Shown piece after piece: positions 17,791 through 26,847 of a DNA stretch of 64,000 bases. How positions within the stretch are numbered: the first letter of the stretch is position 1; every line of letters starts with the position of its first letter. This DNA comes from Campylobacter concisus (GTDB lineage: Bacteria; Campylobacterota; Campylobacteria; Campylobacterales; Campylobacteraceae). The notes under the pieces are model-generated. The model did no database searches, was not told where the DNA came from, and saw only the letters and a program-made list of their open reading frames with translations. A program made the position numbers and the translations under genes. Location of the stretch: assembly GCF_003049085.1 (NCBI RefSeq), contig NZ_PIQX01000002.1, positions 62,001 through 126,000 on the forward strand, written 5' to 3'.

Positions 17791-19298
17791 AGTTTGCTCC
17801 CACCATTTAAAGATAAAATTTTATCCTTTGTGTCGCTATTTACGGCTCTAGTTTGCATTTTGCTTATGATATTTTGCACGCTTGGTTCAAGCGGTTTTAG
17901 GATTAAATTTGGGGCGATACCAAGGGCGATTATAAGCAAGCAAAGCGGCACAAGAGCGGCCAACTCTTTAAAATTTAGATCCTTAAGGCTTAAATTTTTC
18001 TCCTTGCACTCGCCAAAAAATACCCTTTTATAAAGCACCAGCATATAAACAGCGCCCACGATGATGCTAAAGCCGCCAAGTAGCGCAAAGAGCTTGTTTA
18101 GCTTAAAGACGCCAAGCAGGCTCAAAAACTCACCCACAAAGCCAATGGTTAGTGGCAGGCCGATACTTGCAAGCGTTGCTATAAAAAATATAAGCGCATA
18201 CTTTGGCATCACCTTAGTAAGCCCGCCAAATTCGCAAATTTCTTTTGTGTGAGCCCTCTCGTAGATGACGCCAACTAATAAAAATAGCGCTCCACTTACG
18301 ATGCCGTGGCTTATCATTAAAAATATTGAGCCGCCAAGGCCTATTAAATTTAAAGAAAAGATGCCAAGCATGATGACGCCCATGTGTGAAATGGAGCTAT
18401 AAGCGATCACTTGTTTCATATCGCTTTGTGCGTAGGCAACAAGGGCTGCGTAGATGATCATGATGATGGCTATGATGCAGACAAAGCCACTTAAAAGCAG
18501 GCTCGCATCTGGAAAAAGTGGGAGTGAAAATCTCACAAAGCCGTAAGTGCCCATCTTTAAAAGCACGCTAGCAAGTAGCACCGAGCCGATAGTCGGAGCC
18601 TGTCCGTGCGCGTAAGGTAGCCACGTGTGAAATGGAAATAGCGGAGTTTTCACACCAAAGGCAAAGAAAAACGCTAAAAATAGCCAAATTTGAGCGCTTT
18701 GCCCGATACCAAGCTTATACCAGTCAAGCAAGCTAAAGCTAAAGACGCCGCTTTTTTGATAGCATAAATAGCCGATAAAGATGATCGCTACTAGCATAAA
18801 GACAGAGCCTAAAAATGTATAGATGAAAAATTTAATCGCAGCGTAAATTCTATTTTTACTACCAAATGCGCCGATGATATAAAGTAGCGGTATGAGGCTA
18901 AGCTCCCAAAAGCTATAAAACAAGATCATATCAAGCGCGCTAAAGACGCCCATCATCGTGCTCTCTAAAAATAGCACGCTAATAACAAGGTGCTTTAAAT
19001 TTCCATCATCGCTAAGTGCGGCGATAGAGATGAAGCTTATAAATGCGCTAAGGACTATAAGCACAAGCGAAATAGTGTCGATGCCGACAAAATAGCTGAT
19101 ATTTAGGCTTGGTATGAGCGAGACTTGATGCGTTAAAACAAAGTCATAACCCTGAAAATCAACATTTACGCAGATAAAAATGGCAAGCAAAAGCTCGATA
19201 AGAGCGATGCTTGCTCCATAAAATTTGATGCTTTTATTTTCTATCAAAAAGCCAAGTATTGCACTTATTGCAGGGAAAAATATGATTACACTTAGCAT
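17787..19298 (-). CDS. nuoM: NADH-quinone oxidoreductase subunit M
   Basis: The 503-residue antiporter-like subunit of complex I has the conserved Glu in SFWELSLIPLLYIIG, the Lys in FGVKTPLFPFHTWLPYAHGQ and the SDMKQVIAYSSISHMG segment. The order nuoL-M-N is standard. It shares one base with nuoL and four with nuoN. Confidence 0.97.
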   Translation of the reverse strand: MLSVIIFFPAISAILGFLIENKSIKFYGASIALIELLLAIFICVNVDFQGYDFVLTHQVSLIPSLNISYFVGIDTISLVLIVLSAFISFISIAALSDDGNLKHLVISVLFLESTMMGVFSALDMILFYSFWELSLIPLLYIIGAFGSKNRIYAAIKFFIYTFLGSVFMLVAIIFIGYLCYQKSGVFSFSLLDWYKLGIGQSAQIWLFLAFFFAFGVKTPLFPFHTWLPYAHGQAPTIGSVLLASVLLKMGTYGFVRFSLPLFPDASLLLSGFVCIIAIIMIIYAALVAYAQSDMKQVIAYSSISHMGVIMLGIFSLNLIGLGGSIFLMISHGIVSGALFLLVGVIYERAHTKEICEFGGLTKVMPKYALIFFIATLASIGLPLTIGFVGEFLSLLGVFKLNKLFALLGGFSIIVGAVYMLVLYKRVFFGECKEKNLSLKDLNFKELAALVPLCLLIIALGIAPNLILKPLEPSVQNIISKMQTRAVNSDTKDKILSLNGGSKL

Positions 19299-21136
19299 TA
19301 TTTGGCTCCGTTTAATAAAAATATAAAGCTTAAAAGCAAGGCAAATCCTGCAACCATAAATCTAAGCATGATGCTTAAGTCGCCACTTTGCATTTTGTTT
19401 GCTAAAAATGCAAATTTATTTAGCGCTGTTGCGACTAGATCGACACTACGATCGATTATCATCTCGTCAAATTTCTTACAAATTTGTGAAATTAACGTAT
19501 AGCCATTTATGAAAAATTTCTCGTAAAATTTTGGGATAAAGTAGGCATTTTGCAAAATTTTATAAATTCTGCTCTCACAAACACTCTCTTTAAAAATTTC
19601 TCTTTTATAGGCAAATATAGCAAAGCCAGCACTTGCTAGCACTAGGCTAAGTGTTAAAACGAGCAAGAAAATTTCACTACTGTGAGATAAATTTAGTGGA
19701 AAATCTTTTAAACTTTTTTCTAAAAACTCACTAAAGTTGCTCCAAAAAAAGCCACTTATGACTGAGAGAATTCCAAGTACGCCCATGCCAGCTAGCATAT
19801 AGTTTTTAGCTTCATGCACGTGTTTCTCGCTCTTTGGCTTTGTAAAAAAGACGAGCATAACAAGCCTAAAGCTATAAAATGCCGTAAGTACAGCGCCAAA
19901 GAGTAAAATGATCCATAAAAATTTATTTTCACTAAAGGCAACCTCTAAAATTTTATCTTTAGAGAAAAAGCCAGCAAATGGATAAAATCCAGCTAGCGCA
20001 CAGCTTGCGATGATAGAAAGGAGTGCAGTTGGCTTCATAAATTTATAAAGTCCGCCCATTTTTTTGATATTTAGCTCATCATGCATCGCGTGCATGACGT
20101 TGCCAGCGCATAAAAATAGAAGTGATTTGAAAAATGCATGTGTGACAAGGTGAAAAAGTGCGATCTTATAAGCGCCAAGTCCAGCAGCTACGAACATATA
20201 ACCAAGCTGCGAAAGCGTCGAGTAGGCGACTATTTTTTTAAGGTCGTTATGCACAAGCGCGATGCTAGCCGCAAAAACCGCTACAAATGTGCCAAGGCAG
20301 GCGATAAAATGCGAGACTTCAGGCGCGTTTATAAAGATAAAATTTGCACGTATGACTAGATAGACGCCAGCTGTTACCATGGTCGCTGCGTGGATGAGCG
20401 CAGAAACTGGTGTTGGTCCTTCCATGGCGTTTGCAAGCCAAGTGTGAAACGGAAACTGCGCACTTTTGCCCATGGCGCCTATGAAAAGAAGTGTGGCAAT
20501 AATGCCTAAATTTAGCCCAGAAAAGTCGCTTCTAGCGTTAAAAACCTCGCTAAATTTAAGTGAGCCAAAGCTATAAAATATATAAAAGATACCAACAAGC
20601 ATAGCAAGATCAGCAACCCTATTCATTATAAAGGCCTCGTTTGCAGCGACGTTTGCACTAGGCCTTTTATACCAAAAGCCAATGAGTAGCCAAGAGCAAA
20701 GTCCAACACCCTCCCAGCCGATAAATAGCCCTATAAAGTTATCGCTTGATACAAGGATGTTCATGCAAAAGACAAAGAGCCCCAAATAACTAAAAAAGCG
20801 GTTAAAACTTGCATCATCTCTCATGTAGCCAACCGAGTAGATATGCACGATGCTTGCCACGATACCAACGGTGCTAAGCATAACAAGGCTAATGGCGTCA
20901 AGATAGAAGCCAAAATTTAAATCCAGACCGCCAAAATTTATAAACTCTTTTAGTGATAAATTTAGCGGTTCATCTATGCCAAGGCTAGCTGTTAGCATGA
21001 GTGAGGCAGTTGTGCTGATTATTATTAAAAGTGAGCAAAAGATACCAAGTAAAAAATTTTTACTGCTATGTGAAAAAAGTCCGGAAATGATAAAGCTAAG
21101 AAGAGGGAAAAATAGTGAAATGCAAAATAAAGTCAT
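19298..21136 (-). CDS. nuoL: NADH-quinone oxidoreductase subunit L
   Basis: NuoL is the most distal proton-pumping subunit. The 612 residues include the pumping core (WEGVGLCSWLLIGFWY with its Glu, GAMGKSAQFPFHTWLANAME with Lys, HNDLKKIVAYSTLSQLGYM) and then the long C-terminal lateral helix region and last membrane helix. Its start is 3 bp after the nuoK stop. Confidence 0.97.
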   Translation of the reverse strand: MTLFCISLFFPLLSFIISGLFSHSSKNFLLGIFCSLLIIISTTASLMLTASLGIDEPLNLSLKEFINFGGLDLNFGFYLDAISLVMLSTVGIVASIVHIYSVGYMRDDASFNRFFSYLGLFVFCMNILVSSDNFIGLFIGWEGVGLCSWLLIGFWYKRPSANVAANEAFIMNRVADLAMLVGIFYIFYSFGSLKFSEVFNARSDFSGLNLGIIATLLFIGAMGKSAQFPFHTWLANAMEGPTPVSALIHAATMVTAGVYLVIRANFIFINAPEVSHFIACLGTFVAVFAASIALVHNDLKKIVAYSTLSQLGYMFVAAGLGAYKIALFHLVTHAFFKSLLFLCAGNVMHAMHDELNIKKMGGLYKFMKPTALLSIIASCALAGFYPFAGFFSKDKILEVAFSENKFLWIILLFGAVLTAFYSFRLVMLVFFTKPKSEKHVHEAKNYMLAGMGVLGILSVISGFFWSNFSEFLEKSLKDFPLNLSHSSEIFLLVLTLSLVLASAGFAIFAYKREIFKESVCESRIYKILQNAYFIPKFYEKFFINGYTLISQICKKFDEMIIDRSVDLVATALNKFAFLANKMQSGDLSIMLRFMVAGFALLLSFIFLLNGAK

Positions 21137-21139
21137 CCC

Positions 21140-21442
21140 TTAGCCTTTCATATTTGTCATCGACTCTAGGCTGATACTGCCAGTCTTTTTATACCAAAGC
21201 ACTAGTAGCCCTAACCCCACGGCGACTTCACTAGCCGCGATGGCAACTATAAAAAATGCAACTATTTGCCCGGTTAGATCAAAGTGGTATTTTGAGATAG
21301 CTGCGAGTGCGATATTTGCCGAGTTTAGTAAAATTTCACTTGAGAAAAATAGCATGATCAAATTTCTTCTTCGCATTATGCCAATTAGCCCTATGACAAA
21401 GACTAGACTTGCAAGGATGAGATAGTGAGTAAGTCCTATCAT
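21140..21442 (-). CDS. nuoK: NADH-quinone oxidoreductase subunit K
   Basis: At 100 residues with three hydrophobic helices this is a normal NuoK. Conserved membrane glutamates appear in SSEILLNSANIAL and AASEVAVGLGLLVL. I start at the ATG at 21442 (MIGLTHYL), which overlaps the nuoJ stop by 4 bp. A longer in-frame start to 21532 would add 30 non-hydrophobic residues inside nuoJ and is unlikely. Confidence 0.96.
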   Translation of the reverse strand: MIGLTHYLILASLVFVIGLIGIMRRRNLIMLFFSSEILLNSANIALAAISKYHFDLTGQIVAFFIVAIAASEVAVGLGLLVLWYKKTGSISLESMTNMKG

Positions 21443-21975
21443 AGCATCTCCTCTAGCGTATTTTGAGTATTTAGGTCTTTGTGTATCAAGATAATGCCAG
21501 CAACCATTGCCACAAGAAGCATTACAGCACACATCTCAAAAGCGATTAAATACTTGCTAAAAAGCAAAATTCCAATAGCCTCGATATTGCCAAGCTCGCT
21601 AGCAATGGGACTTAATCCATCAAATTTTACACCATAAATAGGTACTAAAAATATAAATATCAAAAGAAGCGCTATAAAGCTACTTAAAAGATAGATGGTG
21701 ATCTTTGCTTTTTTGCTACTTTTTGGCTCACATTCTTTACTGCTATCAAAAAACATCATTGCAAATGCATATAAAACGACCACAGCGCCTGTGTATACGA
21801 TGATCTGTACTACGCCTAAAAATTCCGCTCCAAGTAAGAAAAATATAGCCGAGATAAATACCATGCCAGCAGCTAGCGCAGAGACTGCATTTAGTGCATT
21901 TTTACAAAATACACTAAAAGAAAAGCTAACTAAAACAAAGGCACTAAAAAGATAAAATGCAAAGCTCTCATACAT
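21439..21975 (-). CDS. nuoJ: NADH-quinone oxidoreductase subunit J
   Basis: The 178-residue membrane subunit has about five hydrophobic segments, with the family motif LGAEFLGVVQIIVYTGAVVV in helix 3, where a pi-bulge couples quinone chemistry to pumping. It overlaps nuoK by 4 bp and starts 23 bp after nuoI. Confidence 0.96.
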   Translation of the reverse strand: MYESFAFYLFSAFVLVSFSFSVFCKNALNAVSALAAGMVFISAIFFLLGAEFLGVVQIIVYTGAVVVLYAFAMMFFDSSKECEPKSSKKAKITIYLLSSFIALLLIFIFLVPIYGVKFDGLSPIASELGNIEAIGILLFSKYLIAFEMCAVMLLVAMVAGIILIHKDLNTQNTLEEML

Positions 21976-21998
21976 CTTTTGCCCTTTTAAAATTTATA

Positions 21999-22616
21999 CT
22001 ACTCATCACTTTTTGTCTCATCTTCATTTTCGCTTATAAATGCATTTGGCGTCTTTTTGATTAAGCTGTCAGAATTTTTAGGAAGCGCTCCGTATCCTTC
22101 AAACTCGCTTTGATCTTTTAAAAATTTATCCTTTGTCAAAAACTCATCTTTTGTGCCAAATATAATCCTGCTCTCACTTGCGACTTCGTACTCTTGTCCA
22201 CAAACTATTGCAAGCTCAGGACAAACATCAGCACAAAATCCACAATACACGCATCTACTTAAATTTATCGAGTAGCTTGCGACCTTTTTGCGGCCATCTT
22301 CGCCAAGTGAAGTCTTCATCGAAATGCAATTGCTAACGCAAATTTTCTCACATAGCCCACACCCAATGCAACGTTCATTTTCACTTTCAACAAATTTCAA
22401 AAGCTTGTGAATACCCCTATATCTAGCATTTAGCTGCATCTTTTGCATAGGGTATTTTAAAGTGTGCGACTTGCTAAAGAGCATCTGCTTTATCGTGACT
22501 TTTAGTCCGATCAAAAGATCAGGCTTAAATGTGATAGCGATGAAGTGCTTAAATTTATCAAACGTGCTCTTTGGCTTTAACTTTTCATCTATTAAAATAT
22601 ATTTTTTCTCATTCAT
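21999..22616 (-). CDS. nuoI: NADH-quinone oxidoreductase subunit I
   Basis: NuoI carries clusters N6a and N6b in the arm near the quinone site. Both CxxCxxCxxxC sets are present: CIGCGLCEKICVSNC and CVYCGFCADVCPELA. I start at the ATG at 22616 (MNEKKYIL), 8 bp after the nuoH stop, giving 205 residues. An in-frame start at 22694 would lie inside nuoH. The acidic C-terminal tail (ENEDETKSDE) is longer than in E. coli. Confidence 0.96.
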   Translation of the reverse strand: MNEKKYILIDEKLKPKSTFDKFKHFIAITFKPDLLIGLKVTIKQMLFSKSHTLKYPMQKMQLNARYRGIHKLLKFVESENERCIGCGLCEKICVSNCISMKTSLGEDGRKKVASYSINLSRCVYCGFCADVCPELAIVCGQEYEVASESRIIFGTKDEFLTKDKFLKDQSEFEGYGALPKNSDSLIKKTPNAFISENEDETKSDE

Positions 22617-22624
22617 TTTTCGCC

Positions 22625-23620
22625 TTAGATTAGTAGCATAAAGCCAGTGATTACGATATTTAAAATTCCAAGTGGAAGCAAAATTTTCCAGCAAAATGCA
22701 CTTAACTGATCAACTCTTAAATGTGCCCATGAAGCCCTTACCCAAAGAAAAAAGAAAAAGACAATGCTTGATTTTAAGATGATCATTAAAGCACCTGGGA
22801 TAAATAAAAATTCGTTAAATCCACCTAAAAATAAAATCGTAATGATGATGCTAGCAGCGATCATATTTGTGTATTCGCCGATGAAAAACATTGCCCATCT
22901 CATGCCGCTATACTCGGTGCCATAGCCTGCCACTATCTCTGTTTCGTTTTCTGTTAAGCAAAATGGCGTTCTATTGCACTCCACAAAGCTTGCTATTAAA
23001 AATAGCAAAAAGGCAAGTGGCTGCTTAAATATAAGCCAGCCAAAAATTCCTTTTTGATAGTTGTTTATATCCACAAGTGAGAGTGAGCTAGTTACCATTA
23101 CGACGCTTAAAAGAGCCATGCCAGCGACTATTTCGAAACTAAGAAGTGAGACTACTGCGCGAGCCGCGCTAATTAGTGCAAATTTATTATAGCTTGCAAG
23201 ACCTGCTGCAAGTGGAGAGAAGACGCAAACTGAAGCAACACCAGCGATGTATAAAATACCAACATTTATATCTGAGAGAATCGGACGTAATGTATATCCA
23301 AAAATTTCAAACTCAGGTAAAAATGGCACAGGTGCAAGCGCTGCAAACGCGGCAATGGCTGATATTAGTGGAGCTATTAAAAAGATAAATTTATTCGTAT
23401 TTGCTGGCACGATATCCTCTTTTGTAAAGAGTTTTATCATGTCAGCTACTATCTGTAAAATCCCAGCAGGTCCTACCATATCAGGTCCCACGCGGCGCTG
23501 CATGTAGGCTAGTACCTTTCTCTCAGCATAAGTTGCAAGCCCTGCAAGGCTTGCCATGACGGCTAAGATGATCACGGCTTTAATGATAGTGCTTAGCACA
23601 AAAAATAGTGTTTCACTCAT
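22625..23620 (-). CDS. nuoH: NADH-quinone oxidoreductase subunit H
   Basis: NuoH forms most of the quinone-binding chamber. The 331 residues have about eight hydrophobic segments and the conserved YAERKVLAYMQRRVGPDMVG loop near the start, then ERTPFCLTENETEIVAGY-like text (here ECNRTPFCLTENETEIVAG). Its start overlaps the nuoG stop by 8 bp. Confidence 0.97.
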   Translation of the reverse strand: MSETLFFVLSTIIKAVIILAVMASLAGLATYAERKVLAYMQRRVGPDMVGPAGILQIVADMIKLFTKEDIVPANTNKFIFLIAPLISAIAAFAALAPVPFLPEFEIFGYTLRPILSDINVGILYIAGVASVCVFSPLAAGLASYNKFALISAARAVVSLLSFEIVAGMALLSVVMVTSSLSLVDINNYQKGIFGWLIFKQPLAFLLFLIASFVECNRTPFCLTENETEIVAGYGTEYSGMRWAMFFIGEYTNMIAASIIITILFLGGFNEFLFIPGALMIILKSSIVFFFFLWVRASWAHLRVDQLSAFCWKILLPLGILNIVITGFMLLI

Positions 23621-25913
23621 CTTTTGCCTTTATGATTTTAACTGCGGCGTAGCTTTTGCCATTAAATATAACCCCCACATCAAGCTTATCGTCATAATCG
23701 CCTAAATACGCAGCGACTCCGCCAAGCTCGCTATCAAGCTCCACGCAAATGGCAAGCTTATGCTCATCTTTTTCTAAAATAATTGCTTCATTTTGTGAAA
23801 TTTCAAATTTAGCCATAAACTCGCTACTTACATAAAGCTTCGCTCTTTTAGCTGTTTGTGTGGCATAGTTTGCAAAAAACGATGGCAAATTTATAGGATT
23901 TGCAAGACTTATAAGTGCTTCGTCGTCTTTTAAATTTATACTCTTGCTATCTTTTAAAAGTGGCTCTATATCATCATTTGGTGTAAAATTTGAAATTTCA
24001 AGCTTGTAGCCTCTGTGACTTGTTCCGTCGTTTGCGTAAAAATTTTCTAAATCATCAAATTTAATGCCTCTATAACCCTTTTCTTTTGGTAAATTTGGCG
24101 TGTAATCAATCGTATTTTTAGCCATTAGTCCAAGTGCATTTGCAATATCGTTTAGAAAATAACCTTTGTGCGGTATCGCTACATTTGTTGGCACTAGGGC
24201 GTTATTTATGCTTGTAAATGTGCCTTCTTGCTGATTTAGCGCGCTAGCATCAATGTCACCTTCAAAAATGCTAAATTTATAATCACCATTTTTGTTATAG
24301 CCAAGCGTCTTGCCAAGCTTTTTCTCGCTTGTAAGAGTGCAAATTTTAGCAACGCCAAGTGAGTTTGTGCGTGGTGGTATTAGCATCACACGAAACGGCG
24401 TAGCTCTTGCGATCACTCCAGTAAGTGCGGCTAGTAAATTCGCATTTTCATCTGTGTAAAAATCGCTTCCTAAAATGAGCGTAAATTTGCTTTTACCCTC
24501 GCTTAAAGCTGGTATATCTAAACCAAAATTTTCATCAAAATTTTCAAGTTTTGATGTAAGCGCGATAGGTAAATTTTCACCCCAGTTTTTAAGTATAAAA
24601 AGTAAAATTTGCTCTAATTTTCCAGCTTCATGCGTTACGCAGATAAAATTTTTAGAATATTTTTTAACGATCTCATCGGCTATGTGATGAAAGTAAATTC
24701 CAGCTGCTTTATTCATTTTTAAAGCATTATTTAACTTAAAGCTTGTCACTGGGCTTTCGTGTCTTAAGAAACTGCCAGCAGTGATGATAAAATCGCTATT
24801 TTTAATATCTGCATAGTCTGCGTTATATGAGCTAAGCCCACTAAATTCGCTAAATTTATTTAAAAATTTTTGATAGTTTAGCGCTTCATTGTTTATTAAA
24901 TTTAGATCAAATTTCTCTCTTAAACGCTCTAAAATAAGCGCCTCTTCGTTCGTGATAAAGCTATTAAATTTTATATTTTTGATCTCGCCATTTTTAATAT
25001 TTAAAACAATCTCTTCAAATTTCTCTTCATTTTTACAGGCAAGCTCGTTGTGAAAGTCATAACCAAACCTAGCTGCTCCACTTATTTCGCCAAATGTAAA
25101 ATCATTGCTGACGCGGTAAATTTGCTTACTTCTGTCGCTAGTACTCTTTTCTTTTACGTCATAGTAAATTAGCTCGCAATCACTTTGGTGTGGATTTGCT
25201 GCTGGGATAGGGTTTAGTTCCCAGATATTTGTGCTATATTGAAAATGCGAACTAATAAGTGCTCCAGTAGGACAAACGCTGATACACTCGCCACAAAATG
25301 AGCAGTCAAGACTCTCGCCCACGCTTGGGCCTATTAAGCTTTTTTGCATCTTGCTAAAAACTGCGTAGGCATCTTTTGGCATACTCTCTTTTAGCTCTTT
25401 TGGCACCTCAACGCCTCTTGGTACGGTCTTTAGCGCACTCTCACCGATCCTATCCTTACAAACAGTGACACATCTTTCGCAGACTATGCAAAGAGCTGGA
25501 TCGTAGTTGATTAGCCCCCATTTTTTATGCGGTTTGTGCGTATCGGCGATGGCGAATTTTTGCTCATTTACCTTTAGATGCGTGGTTAAATTTTGTAGTT
25601 CACATTCGCCGCTTTTGTCACAAACGCCACATTGAATCGGATGATTTACGCAGTAAGTCTGCATGATCGCATTTCGCTCGGCAGCGATTTCTGGCGTGTT
25701 TGTATAAATTTGCATATCCTCTTTTGCTTTGGCATTACAGCTATAAACTACTTTGCCATTTGCCTCGACCATGCAAAGCCTACAAGCAAGAGTTGGTGAG
25801 CAGCCGCTAAGATAGCAAAGAGCTGGGATATAAATTCCATTTGCTCTTGCGATATTTAGGATGCTCTCGCCCTCATCTGCTTCTAAAATTTGATCATTTA
25901 TGCTTATTTTCAT
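23613..25913 (-). CDS. nuoG: NADH-quinone oxidoreductase subunit G
   Basis: The 766-residue Fe-S subunit has an N-terminal [2Fe-2S] ferredoxin domain (CYLSGCSPTLACRLCMVEAN), the His/Cys ligands in YCVNHPIQCGVCDKSGECELQ, two [4Fe-4S] sets (CIVCERCVTVC and CSFCGECISVC) and a long, poorly conserved molybdopterin-oxidoreductase-like remainder. It is shorter than E. coli NuoG. It overlaps the next upstream gene by 4 bp. Confidence 0.95.
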   Translation of the reverse strand: MKISINDQILEADEGESILNIARANGIYIPALCYLSGCSPTLACRLCMVEANGKVVYSCNAKAKEDMQIYTNTPEIAAERNAIMQTYCVNHPIQCGVCDKSGECELQNLTTHLKVNEQKFAIADTHKPHKKWGLINYDPALCIVCERCVTVCKDRIGESALKTVPRGVEVPKELKESMPKDAYAVFSKMQKSLIGPSVGESLDCSFCGECISVCPTGALISSHFQYSTNIWELNPIPAANPHQSDCELIYYDVKEKSTSDRSKQIYRVSNDFTFGEISGAARFGYDFHNELACKNEEKFEEIVLNIKNGEIKNIKFNSFITNEEALILERLREKFDLNLINNEALNYQKFLNKFSEFSGLSSYNADYADIKNSDFIITAGSFLRHESPVTSFKLNNALKMNKAAGIYFHHIADEIVKKYSKNFICVTHEAGKLEQILLFILKNWGENLPIALTSKLENFDENFGLDIPALSEGKSKFTLILGSDFYTDENANLLAALTGVIARATPFRVMLIPPRTNSLGVAKICTLTSEKKLGKTLGYNKNGDYKFSIFEGDIDASALNQQEGTFTSINNALVPTNVAIPHKGYFLNDIANALGLMAKNTIDYTPNLPKEKGYRGIKFDDLENFYANDGTSHRGYKLEISNFTPNDDIEPLLKDSKSINLKDDEALISLANPINLPSFFANYATQTAKRAKLYVSSEFMAKFEISQNEAIILEKDEHKLAICVELDSELGGVAAYLGDYDDKLDVGVIFNGKSYAAVKIIKAKDE

Positions 25914-26620
25914 TTACTAACTACTACTTGTTTAAATGCGTATCCATCAAACTCTTTTGCGCCAAATATCGCAACTGTGCCTTTTAACGAATGGTCTAGT
26001 TTAAATTTTGCCTTCACGCTAAAATCTTTTGCTTTAAGCTCTAGTATATCGCCATCTTTTGCCTTTGCTACGATACCAAATTGCACGCCACCTACGATCT
26101 CATCGCTTGCATTTTTGTTTAGATAAACGACTGCTCCGTCAAAATTTTCAAGCTCTTTTAGCTCGTCTATTTTGTGATAATCATTAAATTCTTTCTTGCA
26201 ACCACCAGCTAAAACGACATTTTTGCCTAAAATTTCAAGTAGCCAAAAGATCGCATCTTTATCTGGATGAGTAAAAAATGAATCATCAATAACGATGTTT
26301 TTAACGTCCTTTATCCACTCGCCAAGCTCTTCAAATTCCTCTTCACCAACATTGCACTCGCCACTTATCAGCCCATCATCAAGCTCACTAAAAAACTCAT
26401 CGCAAGATAAATTTGCGTATTTGCAAAGAAGAGCCAAGACGTAGCTTATTGAGCCTATTTCGCAGCGGATTAAATTTTCGCCGCCAAGCTCGCTATCTTC
26501 GATGCAAGAGATGTATTTAAACTCGTGCTCTTTTATCTTTTTTGCTAAATTTTTGTCGCTCAAGCTTAGTAAATTTGCGATGCTTAAGCTTTTGCCTGCT
26601 ATTAAATCATTAAATTTCAT
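25910..26620 (-). CDS. Campylobacter-type complex I subunit in the NuoF position
   Basis: The 236-residue protein sits where nuoF normally lies but has no NADH- or FMN-binding motif and no NuoF Fe-S cysteine set. It matches by position the C. jejuni Cj1574c protein, which published work linked to electron entry from flavodoxin rather than NADH; that link is recalled knowledge. It is acidic with two Cys near CIEDSELGGENLIRCE. I start at the ATG at 26620 with AAGGG upstream; it overlaps the preceding gene by 4 bp. Confidence 0.8.
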   Translation of the reverse strand: MKFNDLIAGKSLSIANLLSLSDKNLAKKIKEHEFKYISCIEDSELGGENLIRCEIGSISYVLALLCKYANLSCDEFFSELDDGLISGECNVGEEEFEELGEWIKDVKNIVIDDSFFTHPDKDAIFWLLEILGKNVVLAGGCKKEFNDYHKIDELKELENFDGAVVYLNKNASDEIVGGVQFGIVAKAKDGDILELKAKDFSVKAKFKLDHSLKGTVAIFGAKEFDGYAFKQVVVSK

Positions 26621-26847
26621 ATCTTGCCCTTTTTTATGGTTAATACCCAATCAACTTGGTTAAATTTAAGCGAGTTCATCACTTCGCAGTTTAGATTATA
26701 GGCTAAATTTACAGCCTTTGCCACGCCGCTAAAATCGCCTATCTCAAATAAAAATATAATCACTTCGCCAGCCTCGCTAGCCTTTATCTGCTGTCCAAGA
26801 GCGCTCAAAAACTCACTTTTTAAGTGTCTAAGATCGACCCTTCTCAT
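26617..26847 (-). CDS. Small Campylobacter-type complex I subunit in the NuoE position
   Basis: A 76-residue protein takes the place of nuoE and lacks the four Cys of the NuoE thioredoxin-like cluster (only one Cys is seen). It corresponds by position and size to C. jejuni Cj1575c. It overlaps nuoD by 4 bp and the next gene by 4 bp, so it is cotranslated within the operon. Its exact role is not known to me. Confidence 0.8.
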   Translation of the reverse strand: MRRVDLRHLKSEFLSALGQQIKASEAGEVIIFLFEIGDFSGVAKAVNLAYNLNCEVMNSLKFNQVDWVLTIKKGKI

